DNA of 64,000 nucleotides from Costus lasius (GCA_027563935.2 CM050447.1:17190001-17254000); one strand, 5' to 3'; positions 1 through 12,200 are shown, counted from the first letter of the stretch. Notes: generated by a model from the sequence alone, not told the origin. A program made the numbers and translations.

Positions 1-1437
1 CCTATTTAATTGATTTAGCCTGACTTAATTAAGAAGAAAATGTGTTTGCTTGGTGTTTGATTAGACTTGTACAGTAATGCGCTGACGTATGCCTACACTA
101 CATAATCGACACGATTAAAACCTGCTGAGGCAGCTAGGATCCTCGTACCCCTCTTGCACATTCCCATTAGTAGATGTTCATCCTGCTAATTCTAAAATAA
201 TGTCGCATCTGAGAATCTGAGTAAGATTATTTCAATATGCCTGAAGTGTTGATCTTGCCTTGTTTTGATAGATAATGTTCCATTTTTGCATCAAAATGCT
301 TTGGTTATTTGTACAATTTCAATTGACATGGATGATGCTAGCAACAACAATATTATTGCTTCGTGCACTGGGTATGATTATGAATACGAAAAATCAGTAC
401 TATGTTATGAATTTTCACCATATAAAGCCTGTAATCAATGATCATATCCATATTTAGCTTGTGCCCAAAATGAGCTGCTTGTTGTTCTTCTAAGTTCTAA
501 CTACGAAATTTCCCTCAAAGTTTTGACAAGAATTAGCTTATTTTCCACGCCCTATTTGGCATAAATGAAATGTTGCTCCTTAATCTGACTGGTACAAACC
601 GGCAGTATGGATCGGTTATCGTGAGAAAGAAGGCTCTCATCTAATAGGTTGGATTATTTACTGTCCAGGCAGTACTAATCCTTGACTTGATTAACACTCA
701 TCAGTAGGGATACGTGCTAGAATCCCCTTGTTTTTGCTCATTAGTGCCTTTTCAGAACAATAATTTTCATCCATTCTGATACAGCATCCTGCCTTATCGT
801 TACTAAGGTTTCTTTACAGAATTCACTCTTGCCCAACAAAGCAAGACCTGCTCCCTAAACCATTGCCTAGGAGTGTGTAAACAATACCACCGCAGTTGTG
901 AATGTCAAAACTATTAACACACTCAAACAATGTTAGGCACTATTTGCCTTTTCCGGATTGGAAGTTATGTCCTAATGTTGAAAATTCCAATTGTTATTCT
1001 GGGTCTCCCATCAATAGAAAATCCTACTTTGGAGGATTTGATCAATAAAAATCATGACCAATATATTTCACTGCCATATATTGTGATTTTTGTAGGAAAA
1101 CCATCCAATGATCTATTGTAATGTTCTCTTGGGATTCTGAAGCTGTACATTCAATCTAATGAATGAGCAATATTAACTATCCTGTATTTTTTTAGTTTCC
1201 ATGTACTTTGTTATACCTAATTTGGTTGTTCGAAGGGATATGTTGTATCTGACACTGAGTTACAAATTTATCACTTTTTTACTGCAAAAATATAAATCTA
1301 TGATACTGGATATATAGCTGCCTAGCTTCTCAGCACCTCAGATTATATACTGCCTAGTTGGAAAACTTTATTTATCTTTTCTACTTATAGATAAAATCTA
1401 TGTACTTTTTATATCTGTAATTTTTCCCTTGTACCAG
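1..1437. other. AT-rich stretch upstream of the first recognised RING exon
   Basis: No coding exon could be supported here: stops are frequent in all frames and nothing resembles the N-terminal part of the RING-H2 ligase that follows. It is most likely intron of that gene, whose 5' exons would then lie left of the window. Confidence 0.4.
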
Positions 1438-4400
1438 ATTCGTCAGGCATTGGAATCCTTGCGACGTGGGGATGGTCTTCGATTTGAGGTCAGTGTTGAG
1501 AAATTTTATTTACAGATTAGAATAGCAAGTTTTCATTTTCTTAAAAGAGGAGAATTCTACATAGGTGTAAATGTTTTTATTTGGGTTCTGCCGCTCATAG
1601 TTTACCAACTCGGCCATTTAATGGTCAATCTAGATTTGCTGGGTTTGATCTGGTTTCGTGATGACTGATAGGAAACCACAACACGTAGCAAGAAAATATG
1701 GTGAGTTAACGAAGCAAAACCATCCTCGAGAATTGCTTAAATTAAGTTATGCAAACAATTCAAAGAGGGAATTAGAAAACCCTTCTATAATAGAAGGTAA
1801 ATTTATATGATGAATCATTAGACTAGTTGCACATTGCGCATTGACTTTTGAAAGCTACCGAAGAAGTTATGAAACCTACATTTGCTCACTACTCGTTGCC
1901 TTATTCTTGCTTGCTCACTTCTTGCTTACTCATTGCTTAGTTGTAGGCAGGAGCTTGAGTCATCGAGGGCTTTGTCATTGCAATTGAAGATGAAGATGTG
2001 AAGTCACTAGAGAACCCATCTCTAGGACATTGAATTGATATAATCATGACTCGTACATAAACATGCTTTGAATTGATTTGATCAAATTAATCTATCGAAT
2101 CAAACTGAACAAATGCAAATCTAATCAGTTTAATGCTTTGGTTTCTACTTTTGCATGATAATATATTATATTAATTATTAATTTAGTGTACTTCTAATTA
2201 TTATTTAGTAGAACTGTCTTACTTTTAAATCATTTGTTTAGTAAATTAAATTATTTATTATACAAATGTTAAATAGTTAACTTTATTATAGATAATATTT
2301 GTAAAATATTAATAACTAGTGTCTATAATTAGTATAAATAATAAGTTAATTAAAGTGGACAAAAATCTATTAAGTTTATTGATTAATAGTATGTACATAC
2401 ATTAAATTATAATTAAAATTTAAAAGATTATTATATTTACATTAATGCATAAAAAGTATCCATTAAATGTTACTTAATTATCTTTATTAATTGGTGTAAT
2501 TATGTTATAGTCAAATAGTTTATTTTGTAATTTAAAATATTCTTGTATATAAATAAGAATGGTTAATTGAACTTTTGAAATGTAATGTATGTAGTAATTT
2601 GTCTTAGTATATTTTTAAAACAACTAATTTTATAGTTCTAATTTTTTTTAGTTTAAACATTTTGATTTTTTTGATTCTGGTACACTTGATATGGTCGATA
2701 TTGCTTTTCAAGACTTTTTGGATATTGCTACTATAAATCATGATATGCAGGACTGTAAGAATTAATTGATTTAACAACCTAGTTAGTTTCCCGCCCCAAT
2801 TTTTAAATCATTGCTCTTGGAAATTAAAAAATAGTTAACATCAACTGGTTTCACCATCAGTACGTAAACAGGAAAAGCTGTGAAGCTAGCTAATTGTCTA
2901 CCCATGGTTGTGTTCATGGAACACAACATTAAAATTTATATACTCTTTTATAGTAAAAGAATAGCATTGAAAAACATATTAGCAATATGAAAGAAACTAG
3001 AAAGTGAATTATATTTTTCTAATGCTGCTTTTTTAGATTGCAAGATAACATTGTATAGAAATGTATTTGCATCAAATAATTATTTTGTTTCTTCAAAAGA
3101 AAATTAATTTCATCATTATGGAGGATAATGTCCATATATCTTATCTTGATCTTCTCTTCATAGATGCATGATTCATACCACATCCATCCATTTCCAACTC
3201 TCTCTCTCTCTTTCTCTTCTTAAGAAGTAATTAGCAATTGGGTTCATGCATTTAATCTCAATGAACACTAAGTGGTAAGTTCGATATGTAGCAGCCGTCT
3301 AACCTGTACAAAGCAAGTTAAATAATTGCAACACTGCATTGTAAAAATAAATGAAAAATCCTACGTGGGAAAACATAAAACTCCTGGCATGAGGATGTAA
3401 AATAATTATTGTGGAGGGAAATTAGCCCTTTAAACTTTTAATACCTGTCTGGATCTTAGGACATTCATCCGTCAGAACTTTCATAGTTACAAAGTAATGT
3501 CCTTTGTTCTTTTTTTCGAAACAACTACGTTTTATTCACAAGCTACTAGATTACATCCTTGTGCATTAGTCTGGCCATTTCAGGCCAGTTTTGCTTCTAT
3601 ACCATTGATTTTCTGTTACATCTAGCATGTTTTGCCAGCCAGTTGGCTGGTTTGTTGCACTATGTTAGGATTTCTACTGCTGGGTGCTCATATGCCCCTG
3701 TGATGCCCTTTGTTTTTGACAACATATAGTATTGTTTGAAATTTGTTTGAGACCTAATCAGATTATTTCCTGAAATGATCTGAATTGAAATACATAAGTT
3801 TACATGTCTGTTCATTCACTTTTGCTGTTGCTCTCTGATTGTTACAATGAAACAGATTTTTCCGAACAATTTTACCAATAAAATATACACTACATGCACT
3901 TTCCATTTTAGGTAGTGTGATGTACTTGGTCTTTAACTGGCCAGGATTTATTTATTCTTGACCAGACTCTAATCTTGGAGGGCAGCGATATGTATGATAG
4001 GCACAGAGATATGCGTCTTGATGTAGACAGCATGTCATATGAGGTATGGTCGTCTGGCATGTTGCGGAATTTTACATGTTCATCAGCTCCCTCTCTTTTT
4101 GTTTCGTGAAATCTTTCATGGAAATTTAAGTCCAACTGCAATTTTCATTCTAGGAACTCTTAGCATTGGAAGAACGGATAGGTGATGTTTGCACTGGATT
4201 GACTGAAGAAACAATTGTGAAGTGTCTAAAACAAAGGAAACATTTGTCCATAAATTTTGGACCATCTATCCATTACGAACCGTGTTGTATTTGTCAGGTA
4301 TTTGTTCTACCGAATTTCAAACATCTAGTGGCGGTGTGTTGCTAATATCATCTTCTCGTTTGTTCATTTCAGGAAGAATATGTTGAAGGGGAGGATCTTG

Positions 4401-4504
4401 GTATTTTGCATTGCGGGCATGATTTCCACACAGTTTGCATCAAGCAATGGCTAATGCACAAGAACATCTGTCCCATTTGCAAAAATACTGCTCTCGTGAC
4501 GTAG
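1438..4504 (+). CDS. RING-H2 finger E3 ubiquitin ligase, 3' exons (5' truncated)
   Basis: Four coding exons are visible: 1438-1488, 3945-4043, 4154-4297 and 4373-4504 (stop TAG 4502-4504). All junctions are GT/AG and all are phase 0, giving 141 residues. The order of segments is IRQALESLRRG..LRFE, DRHRDMRLDVDSMSYE, ELLALEERIGDV and a C-terminal RING-H2. The RING spacing is C-x2-C-x14-C-x-H-x2-H-x2-C-x10-C-x2-C, a complete C3H2C3 set of zinc ligands, followed by ALVT and stop. This C-terminal architecture is that of the plant MBR/HIP1-like RING ligases, which transfer ubiquitin from an E2 to target proteins. The start codon and the long, poorly conserved N-terminal part are not seen, so the substrate cannot be inferred. 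The family assignment is strong; the exact paralogue is unknown. Confidence 0.92.
1489..3944 (+). other. Large intron of the RING-H2 gene
   Basis: This 2,456-bp intron is very AT-rich between about 2040 and 2700. It contains a short CT run (3200-3220) and, near its 3' end, a poly(A)-tailed retroposon (3509-3701). No other exon could be recognised in it. Confidence 0.75.
3509..3701 (-). mobile_element. Short poly(A) retroposon / LINE 3' end, reverse orientation
   Basis: On the minus strand the segment ends in an AATAAA-like signal (GAATAAAACG) about 20 bases before an A-run (T-run at 3510-3516 on plus). It is flanked by near-identical 13-bp direct repeats, AATGTCCTTTGTT at 3496-3508 and GATGCCCTTTGTT at 3702-3714, which look like a target-site duplication. 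These are marks of L1-type retroposition of a 3' end, so a 5'-truncated LINE or a SINE are the options. The source element was not recognised. Confidence 0.6.
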
Positions 4505-5211
4505 GAGGGTGCAGCATTACGAAGAACATTTGGTCAGAGAGGACCGTAATTTAGTATCTATATGAGTTCGATGAATGTTTAATTTCTTGAGCTTTCAACT
4601 GCCAATTTTCTGTCGGCTCAAATAGAACTCATGTTGATTGAACTTCCCTCCGTACTATTGAATAATTACATTGAAACTGCTGAACACTGAAATTGATAAC
4701 CAAGGTTTGGAATCATGAACGTCACGAGGGTGGGGTGCATGTCAAGCTGCATGACTGATGTTTATCCGCCATTATTACTATATGCAGAAGATTGTGCTAA
4801 ACAGGAAATTTTTGGATTTTATGTATAGGTTAGTTGTATTTTAATCATGAATATCGTAACTTGTTTGTGTATAATGCATGTGGTCCAATATTGTTATTTA
4901 GAGTGGATGTTTTCAGCTTGAGGTCAAGAACAATATATTCGTTTGTAAATAAACATTATGGTTGAAGCAATACTTTGTTCTTCCGTGTTTGGCACATAGG
5001 AGCAACGGCGATGGTGCCATCCCCTCCATGAGATTCTGAGAATACTATGACAAGATCACTACCGTGCCTTCTTTCTGGGGGTAATTAAGACGATGGCTGG
5101 CAAGCGGCAAGTGCTCTTCCACCACTAGGTATGACATATTGTCCAATAATGTCATACATGATTGTGTACCATTTGTCATACATGTCCAATATTGTACTTT
5201 GAACCTTGTAA
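4505..5211. other. 3' UTR of the RING gene and intergenic spacer
   Basis: AT-rich sequence following the stop codon. AATAAA-like signals occur near 4950-4960. No further gene or repeat is recognised before the target duplication of the LTR element. Confidence 0.5.
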
Positions 5212-5216
5212 CTAAT

Positions 5217-6787
5217 TGTTAGGCCTATGAGCCGAAGATTGGGCGTGGCCCAATTTTAGCCCACGGGAGCACCTCAGTGCAGCATCCCCAAATTGGGTGG
5301 CGGGTCCTGAATTCGATTCGAAGGAATTTCGAACGAGCGAATTCGTCAACGAGGCGTCGTGGGACATTTGACGTGGCGTGCGTGTGCTGATGTGACGGGT
5401 CAAGGGCATTGGGCTGTGGGCCGACGTGGATGGAGCGCGGATGGGAAGAAAAGGATGGGGGCAGTCGTCGTCTCCGGTTAGCTTCCGCTCCGCCGTTTTG
5501 GCTCTCACCTCGATTCCCCTCCGGCAAGATCGTCGTCGGATGTTCTTCATTCCCTTGAGCTCCAAAGTGCATCCGGTGGTGTGGGCGGGTGGATCGGATC
5601 GCGTGGAGCTCCCCGTCTCCCCCGTTCTCTGCTGCCGCCGTTCCGTCGTCCCCGTCCTCATCGACGTCTACATCGCTGCCGCCGTCGCCGACCACACTAT
5701 CAGACGACCTTGGAAGGTGCAACCGCATCCACGTCGCCGACTATAAGGAGTCGGCAGTTCTGCCGAGGTACTTCCCTGCTGTCGACGGCCTCTCCTTTGG
5801 TCTCCGTCCCGGTAGCTCGCCTCTGCTCCGGCGACGCCTTGTTCTTTTGCTTCTGCATTTGCATGCATGCGCTGGCCGGACTCCGAGCTCCCTCAGCGGA
5901 CCCTTCTTCCCTCCTCCCCGGCTGCCGGCTCGCCTGCGTGCGAGAATTTTAGGAGCCGAGCTCGTTGCAAGCTCGTTTGCAACGAGCGTTCTCTGTGTTC
6001 GGTTGCTGCCTGTGTGCGGCCTCCTCGTCCGCTGATCTTCCTCGCCTGCGTGTGAGCTGGCGTAGCCTTCGTCCGTCTCCGGGCGCCTACGCGCGGCGTT
6101 GTCATTGGATTCCGGTGTCGACCGACTAGCTGTGGTCGAACGTAGAGGCTGTCGTCGTCTTCGTTGTCAGCCAAGCAAGAAGCTGCTAAGCCGCCATTCC
6201 TGATAGGGCGTAGCGACGAGGTATGATCCATCTCCTCCCCGTCGGCCACCTGTGCCGTTGTGGCACCTCCTCCGGCGAGAGTGCAGCAGGGTGGCTTGCG
6301 CCACCCTCTTCCGTGGCATTCCTTCCCTAGGGAGCTCGTCTTCGCGAGTGTGGTGATCCCAATGTTGGCCGTCGCCTGTGCGCGACCGTAGCCGATTGTC
6401 TCGTCTCCGGCGTGCGACGCCGAGTGGACCCCTCTCGTCACCGGTGTGCGACGTCGTGTGGTCGATTGTCGACGATCGCCGGGTGCCGACTTGATCCGAC
6501 GAACGCGGGAGTGAGTCTCGTTTGGGTTCGGGTAAACTCGGTCCGGTTCAGAGATACCGGCCCTTCGTAAATCCTGAGCGTTGATCGAGTAATGTTGGAA
6601 AGGCAGCGATCCCTGTTGAGTCCACAGTCGGGCTGGGAGTCGATTTGGGGAATCGACTCCGCCGGTCGCGCCCAGTCCAACGGTTTCGATCGTTGCGATA
6701 CTCGGGTTGACGAATTTGGACTCGAGTCAAGCGTTGACTCACGGGTGGAAACCCTAAAAAAATATTACTGTAAACGTGGGCATGACA
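5217..6787 (+). repeat. 5' LTR of the chromovirus
   Basis: Begins TGTTAGGCC and ends GGGCATGACA. It matches 9532-11052 along its length. It contains about 50 bp that the 3' LTR lacks, in at least three small indels (for example near 5405, 5965 and 6615) that lie between short direct repeats. Its central part is GC- and CpG-rich, so many spurious open frames appear on both strands; none is considered a gene. Confidence 0.95.
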
Positions 6788-6790
6788 GCT

Positions 6791-6801
6791 TGGTATCAGA
6801 G
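6791..6801 (+). promoter_or_regulatory. Primer-binding site (initiator tRNA-Met type)
   Basis: TGGTATCAGAG starts three bases after the end of the 5' LTR. It is the standard plant initiator-Met PBS used to prime minus-strand DNA synthesis. Confidence 0.93.
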
Positions 6802-6873
6802 GGAGGTTCTGCACGTTCCAACTCGTACGAGCGTTGTACTTGTGTTTTGTTATATCTAACTGATTGGATGTAG

Positions 6874-7476
6874 ATGCGATCTGCGACGAACCCCGGACTA
6901 TCGTCCTTCGAGGACATGGTCAGAGATGGGGATTCGAATTCTTGTGTTATAGTGGAGAGCGTCTCTAAGTGGCTCGTCTCGGACGAGTGTCTCGTAGCTC
7001 GGGTGACTCGACGCACCAGGGAGCTAGAGGCATTTCGGGTAGAGGTTGCGATGCTGAAGCGCGCTACGGCGGCTTTGATAGCATCGACCACGGCCGATTC
7101 CGGCCAAGAGACCGTCGTGCGACGATGCACATTTCGGTTCACGGCCCACTTGAGCGCTCCGGTTATTGGGTCGGGGTACGGGATCGGGCGAGGCCCGAAC
7201 CTGGATCCGGCCTCATTAACCAATGGGGTTCGCGTACGTCGTGGGAGTGGACCCATACCCACAGGTTGGAGGGGCGCGTTGCCCCATGGAGGTTGCGAAC
7301 CTCCTTTGGGATATGATAGCATATTCCTACTCTATTCAGATCCCCGAGGGGGAGCAAGCCCAAGCTTGCATCGTGAATCTCTCCGGAGACACAAAGTCCT
7401 GGAGGCGGTTACAGACCGCTCTCGACTTATGGGAAAAGGTTGGCAGACCTTGAAACTCCTACCCAGGGAGACATAA
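6874..7476 (+). pseudogene. Degenerate gag remnant of the chromovirus
   Basis: The 5' open stretch resembles the N-terminal region of plant chromovirus gag, with a helical heptad-like segment around RRTRELEAF. A second frame at 7280-7450 contains LLWDM....LSGD.K.WRR, the capsid-type signature of gag. The two pieces are in different frames and downstream sequence is full of stops, so the gene is broken. No zinc-knuckle or protease motif was found. Confidence 0.6.
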
Positions 7477-8269
7477 TTTGAGGACGAGTTAGCAGACTCT
7501 AAAACTGCTATTTGGGGGCAAGGAGGGTGGACGAGGTACAACTAAAACAAAAGAGATCTCTCTCCTTGGTCCAACTGAGCCAACTTCGCATAATGGGACG
7601 CCTTATGTGAGGGAAGCTTGGGAAGACAGCAAGGAAAGATCCTTGCAAACAGTCCGGGGTTCCTTGGCATATAGGGACGCCTGTATGAGTGGAGGAGACC
7701 GAGGGATAAAATGGTAATTGGGGCGAGCTAAGTTAGTCTTCGACGGGGGTGGTATGGGACGCCTTCTAAGAGGATGAGACTTAGACGTGGCCAAGTTACG
7801 ATGTTGGACAAGTTTCCTGGGGATTCAGTTGGAATTTTGAGTGCGAGTTGAGTCGCACTAGAAGATTCGTCTAGGACGATGCGCGGTTAACAGATCTGGA
7901 CTTGAGAAGTCCCCAGCACAAAACCAAGGGAGGTCGGTTGGTGCAGTAGACCCCGATACCTTCGAGGTATCGTACGATATGAATATCGTAATCGGCAGTT
8001 GGCAGGGCCGCTGCCATGCGAAGATTCCGAATCTTCCAGACTACGAGGTAGTCTTTTGGCCTCGAACTTTTGGTCAAGGCCAAGATAGCTGTGATGCTTT
8101 ATCTGTGTGAGATACAGATATGTGATGAGGATTCCCTTGCCTCGGGCCAGGCATTGAGAGCATGGAGCCAAGGAAGGGAAGAAGAGGGACTCTTAGAGAG
8201 TGCTCGAGTCGGCGAACGCCTAAGTTGTAGGGTTGTGCCAAGGAGATCTGATACCTCGGATCAAGCGTC

Positions 8270-8640
8270 AGGTGATGCGTTGATACAGGATGGGCATCCT
8301 GTAGCTTTCGATAGTCAAAAGTTAAGTTGGGTGGAGCAGAGATACTCTGCGCATGGAAAAAGAGAGGGTTGCAGTGTTGCATTGCTTCCGAGGATGGAGA
8401 GTCCTCCTAGGTATCGCCTTCGTGGCGAAAACGGATAAGGTGGTGGATACATATCTCACCAATCGGAAGAGATTGTCGGCTAAACTGGCCTGATGGTAGG
8501 AATTCCTAGCAGAATTCTAGTTCCGGTGGGAACACAAGCCTGAAAAGGCTAATGAAGTACCGGATGCACTGAGTAGGCTAAACGCCTTTGTTCGCTTTGC
8601 GATCTCCGGAGTGGAAGGAGATCTCCTTATGAGGATAAAA
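8270..8640 (+). pseudogene. RNase H remnant of the chromovirus pol
   Basis: The conceptual translation shows LIQDGHPVAFDSQKLS..EQRYS and then, after frame changes, W.HKPEKANEVPDALSRL. These are the beginning and end of the Ty3/gypsy RNase H domain (QDGHP.AF.S..L and KP.KAN.VADALSR in intact copies). Several frameshifts or stops interrupt it. The reverse transcriptase expected upstream is absent. Confidence 0.75.
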
Positions 8641-8779
8641 GCAGCAGTTGTGATCGATAAGGAATATCGAAAGTCTGTTTAGCAGACCAAGTCGGGAACG
8701 GCCCGATGGTAGCATTTGGGCAGACGAAGTGGTTTAATGTCCTTCCGGAGGACTGCCTTCGTCATTTGGTGACTGCGAG

Positions 8780-9309
8780 TCAAAAGACTGGGTGAAGTGG
8801 ATTGATTCAACACAATTTGCCTATAATCTCCACAGATCATCGTCTACTGGGCACGACCCTTTGAGCTCGTGTTAGGGAGACAATCCCTAACTTCGGTTGA
8901 TATGGTGATGAGGACCTCCGAAAGGAGATGTCCTGCTATCCTACGGGTAGCTAGTGAGCGAGTGGAGTCGCTCTGGGAGGCTAGGGACAGCCTCGAGTTG
9001 GTGGTTAGACGAATGCAACCTTATGCGAATCATCGACGTCGGGATGAAGAATTCGTCTTGGGCGACCTTGTGCTTCTCCGACTTATCCCGCAGATATGGA
9101 GGGAGATATCTGCGAAGACAGCACATCGGGGACTTCTACAGAGATACGATAGACCTTTCGAGGTGTTGAGTCGGGTCGACTCAGTGGCGTATCATCTGAA
9201 GCTCTCTAATGGGGTAAAGCTGCGGCCGACATTCCATGTGAGCTTCAAAAAGGGTTTTCACAAGGATCCGAGGGATCCAACTCGGTCACAGTCGCTTCGT
9301 GTGCCCTGA
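8780..9309 (+). pseudogene. Integrase C-terminal region of the chromovirus
   Basis: Translation before and inside this frame reads W.DWF.TTQFAYNLHRSS..GHDPFEL, then D.VLLRL.PQIW, RYDRPFEVLSRV and V.YHLKL..G.KLRPTFHVS. These are hallmarks of the Ty3/gypsy integrase C-terminal half. The open frame 8869-9309 holds most of it. The zinc-binding HHCC and most of the DDE core are missing, so this is a remnant. Confidence 0.88.
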
Positions 9310-9339
9310 CGATTCGAACGGAGTTCGACGAAAGGATCG

Positions 9340-9500
9340 GAAGGATCCTAGATCACCGAGTTTTAGGACATAGCAGGTTGAACCGACGAACAGAATTTTC
9401 TAGTTCGGTGGGGAGGTTCTCCAATAGAAGAAGCTACATGGTATAAGACATCCAAACTGTGGCAGTTCGAGGATGAGATCCGACGTTACTTTGAGTCGTC
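9340..9500 (+). pseudogene. Frameshifted chromodomain at the integrase C-terminus
   Basis: The first part reads ILDHRVLGHSR and the second, in a different frame, FLVRWGGSPIEEATW. Together they match the chromodomain of chromoviral integrases, which targets integration to marked chromatin. An extra T in the run at about 9395-9398 causes the frameshift. The domain runs almost up to the polypurine tract. Confidence 0.8.
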
Positions 9501-9519
9501 GAGGGCGACGAGTCGCTCC

Positions 9520-9531
9520 GGAGAGGGAGAA
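9520..9531 (+). promoter_or_regulatory. Polypurine tract
   Basis: The purine-only run GGAGAGGGAGAA lies immediately before the TG of the 3' LTR, the expected place for the plus-strand primer. Confidence 0.88.
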
Positions 9532-11052
9532 TGTTAGGACTATGGGCCGAAGATTGGGCGCGGCCCAATTTCAGCCCACGGGATCACCTCAGTCCAGCAT
9601 CCCCAAATTGGGTGGTGGGTCCCGAATTCGATTCGAAGGAATTTCGAACGAGCGAATTCGTCAACGAGGCGTCGTGGGACATTTGACGTGGCGTGCGTGC
9701 GCTGACGTGACGGGTCAAGGGCCGACGTGGATGGAGCGCGGACGGGAAGAAAAGGATGGGGGCGATCGTCGTCTCCAGTTAGCTTCCGCTCCGCCGTTTT
9801 GCCTTTCACCTCGACTCCCCTCCGGCAAGATCGTCGTCGGACGTTCTTCATTCCCTTGAGCTCCAAAGCGCATCCGGTGGTGTGGGCGGGTGGATCGGAT
9901 CGCGTGGAGCTCCCCGTCTCCCCCTTTCTCTGCTGCCGCCGTTCCGTCGTCCTCGTCCTCACCGACGTCTACGTCGCTGCCGCCGTCGCCGACGATACTG
10001 TCAGACGGCCTTGGAAGGTGCAGCCGCATCCATGTCGCCGACTAGAAGGAGCCGGCTGTTCTGCCGAGGTACTTCCCTGCCGGCGACGGCCTCTCCTTTG
10101 GTCTCCGTCCTGGTAGCTCGCCTCTGCTCCGGCGACGCCCTGTTCTTTTGCTTCTGCGTTTGCATGCATGAGCTGGCCGGACTCCGAGCTCCCTCAGCGG
10201 ACCCTTCTTCCCTCCTCCCCGGCTGCCGGCTTGCCTGCGTGTGAGAATTTTCGGAGCCAAGCTCGTTTGCAACGAGCGTTCTCTGTGTTCGGTTGCCGCC
10301 TGTGTGTGGCCTCCTCGTCCGCTGATCTTCCTCGCCTGCGTGCGAGCTGGCGTAGCCTTCGTCCGTCTCCGGGCGCCTACGCGCGGCGTTGTCGTTGGAT
10401 TCCGTTGTCGACCGACCAACTGTGGTCGAACGTAGAGGCCATCATCGTCTTCGTTGTCAGCCAAGCAAGAAGCTGCTCAGCCGTCGTTCCTGACAGGGCG
10501 TAGCGACGAGGTATGATCCATCTCCTCCCCGTCGGCCGCCTGTACCGTTGTGGCACCTCCTCCGGCGAGAGTGCAGCAGGGTGGTTTGCGCCACCCTCTT
10601 CCGTGGCATTCCTTCCCTATGGAGCTCATCTCCGCGAGCATGGTGATCCCAACGTCGGCCATCGCCTGTGCGCGACCGTAGCCGATTGTCTCATCTCCGG
10701 CGTGCGACGCCGAGTGGACCCCTCTCGTCACCAGCGTGCGACGTCATGTGGTTGATTGTCGACGATCGTCGGGTGCCGGCTTGATCCGAAGAACGCGGGA
10801 GTGAGTCTCGTTTGGGTTCGGGTGAACCCGGTCCGGTTTAGAGATACCGGCCCTTGGTAAATCCTGAGCGTTGATCGAGTAATGTTGGAACGACAGTTTG
10901 AGTCCACAGTCGGGGAATCGACTCCGCCGGTCGCGCCCAGTCCAACGGTTTCGATCATTGCGATACTCGGGTTGACGAATTTAAACTCGAATCAAGCGTT
11001 GACTGATAAGTGGAAACTCTAAAAAAATATTAGAGTAAACATGGGCGTGACA
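9532..11052 (+). repeat. 3' LTR of the chromovirus
   Basis: Begins TGTTAGGAC and ends GGGCGTGACA, followed by the target duplication CTAAT. It matches the 5' LTR throughout, with substitutions that are mostly transitions. Confidence 0.95.
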
Positions 11053-11057
11053 CTAAT

Positions 11058-12200
11058 ATTGTTACATCAAGGTCCGTTTGCGTGATTGTCAAATCAAAAC
11101 ACGTGCCCTTATTACTTCTTGGGTCCAAATTTATTGTTTAGACAAGATCTATGTTGACTTCCTGATCATGGTAATAGGTGTAGCTAGGCATTAATCTCCT
11201 GTCAACGTGCAATCCCACAAGTCCAGTGAGGCCCCATTACCATCAGTCATCACCATCACTCACGTGATCACGACTCTATGTGTACCAACGCCAACAGTAA
11301 CAATGAATAAAAAGCTAAATATATGTTTTGTACCTACCAATTAAACTATTTATTTATTTAATATATATAAAAGATATGAGGTTCGGACTATTTTCAAATA
11401 AAATTAAAAGTGCGGTCAAATATAATTCAAACAAATGGGGCGTCAACTCATTTCATTAACTGCTAGTATTGTTATTCGTTGGAGTCCCTTTAAATTCATG
11501 TAATTATTTCACTCGTACAAAGTAGCTCTATGATTTGTACCACCATCATTACCGGTCCTCAATTTTCTCATGTAATTATTATATGACTATATGAGTGTTC
11601 TTTACGCTGTTAAGTTCTATCAATAGTGCACGCTAGGACACCCTTTTTTTTTATTTTTTATTTATTTTAAGTTCACGAGTCTAAAATCTGACGTAATTAA
11701 GAGATCCACAGATGATTAATTTTTTCTTGTCGAAATTATAAAATTTAAATGTGTCGCGGAACCCACCCAAGTCGTCGCTGTCTTGCGCGTGAAGGCCCTA
11801 CGAACCGAACCGTCCCAGGTGGCTGTGCTCACTTGTTTTCACCGTCCCGTCAAACAGGGAAGAAATCCTTCCCATCGGTCACCATAGCGGGAACCATCCA
11901 ACTAGGATGCCTTCTGGGTCCCACTCTCTAGATTTCTATCCTCGAATCAGAAGTATATATCGTGGTCTCAGTCACGTGCGTTGTCGGGTTTGGAACGCCA
12001 AGCGTCAGCAGCAATTGGACCCCAACTCTCTGCCAATGGAAAGGCGTTTGCCGGTCGCGTGCGTCTTCGCGATATACAGGATCCTCGCTCCCTAGCGCCG
12101 TGACCTGAGATGTCCCTTTTCGTCGTGGGAAGCTTTTTCTGATCCAATGCAAAGTGAAGTCCCCTCCTGTTCGCTGTCTCTTGCGAGACACGATTGCGGC
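11058..12200. other. Intergenic, upstream of the FPP gene
   Basis: AT-rich to about 11740, then rising in GC from about 11750. No gene or bounded repeat is recognised. The GC-rich 11750-12450 part is probably promoter-proximal sequence of the downstream coiled-coil gene. Confidence 0.4.

Larger units (their letters stand above)
5217..11052 (+). mobile_element. Ty3/gypsy chromovirus LTR retrotransposon, internally deleted
   Basis: A structurally bounded element with 5' LTR 5217-6787 (1,571 bp), 3' LTR 9532-11052 (1,521 bp), TG...CA termini and a perfect 5-bp target duplication CTAAT (5212-5216 and 11053-11057). A primer-binding site complementary to initiator tRNA-Met follows the 5' LTR and a polypurine tract precedes the 3' LTR. 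The internal region is only about 2.74 kb. It carries a degenerate gag piece, an RNase H remnant, the integrase C-terminal part and a frameshifted chromodomain. Most of the protease and reverse transcriptase is missing, so the element cannot be autonomous. Internal gene order (RNase H, integrase, chromodomain, 3' LTR) identifies a chromovirus. The LTRs differ by roughly 5% over the first 140 bases that I compared by eye. Confidence 0.96.

Noticed and set aside
5225..6441. Long overlapping open frames on both strands in the LTR
   Set aside because: They are composition artefacts of the CpG-rich LTR. The same frames recur in the second LTR with indels that break them, and none has a domain.
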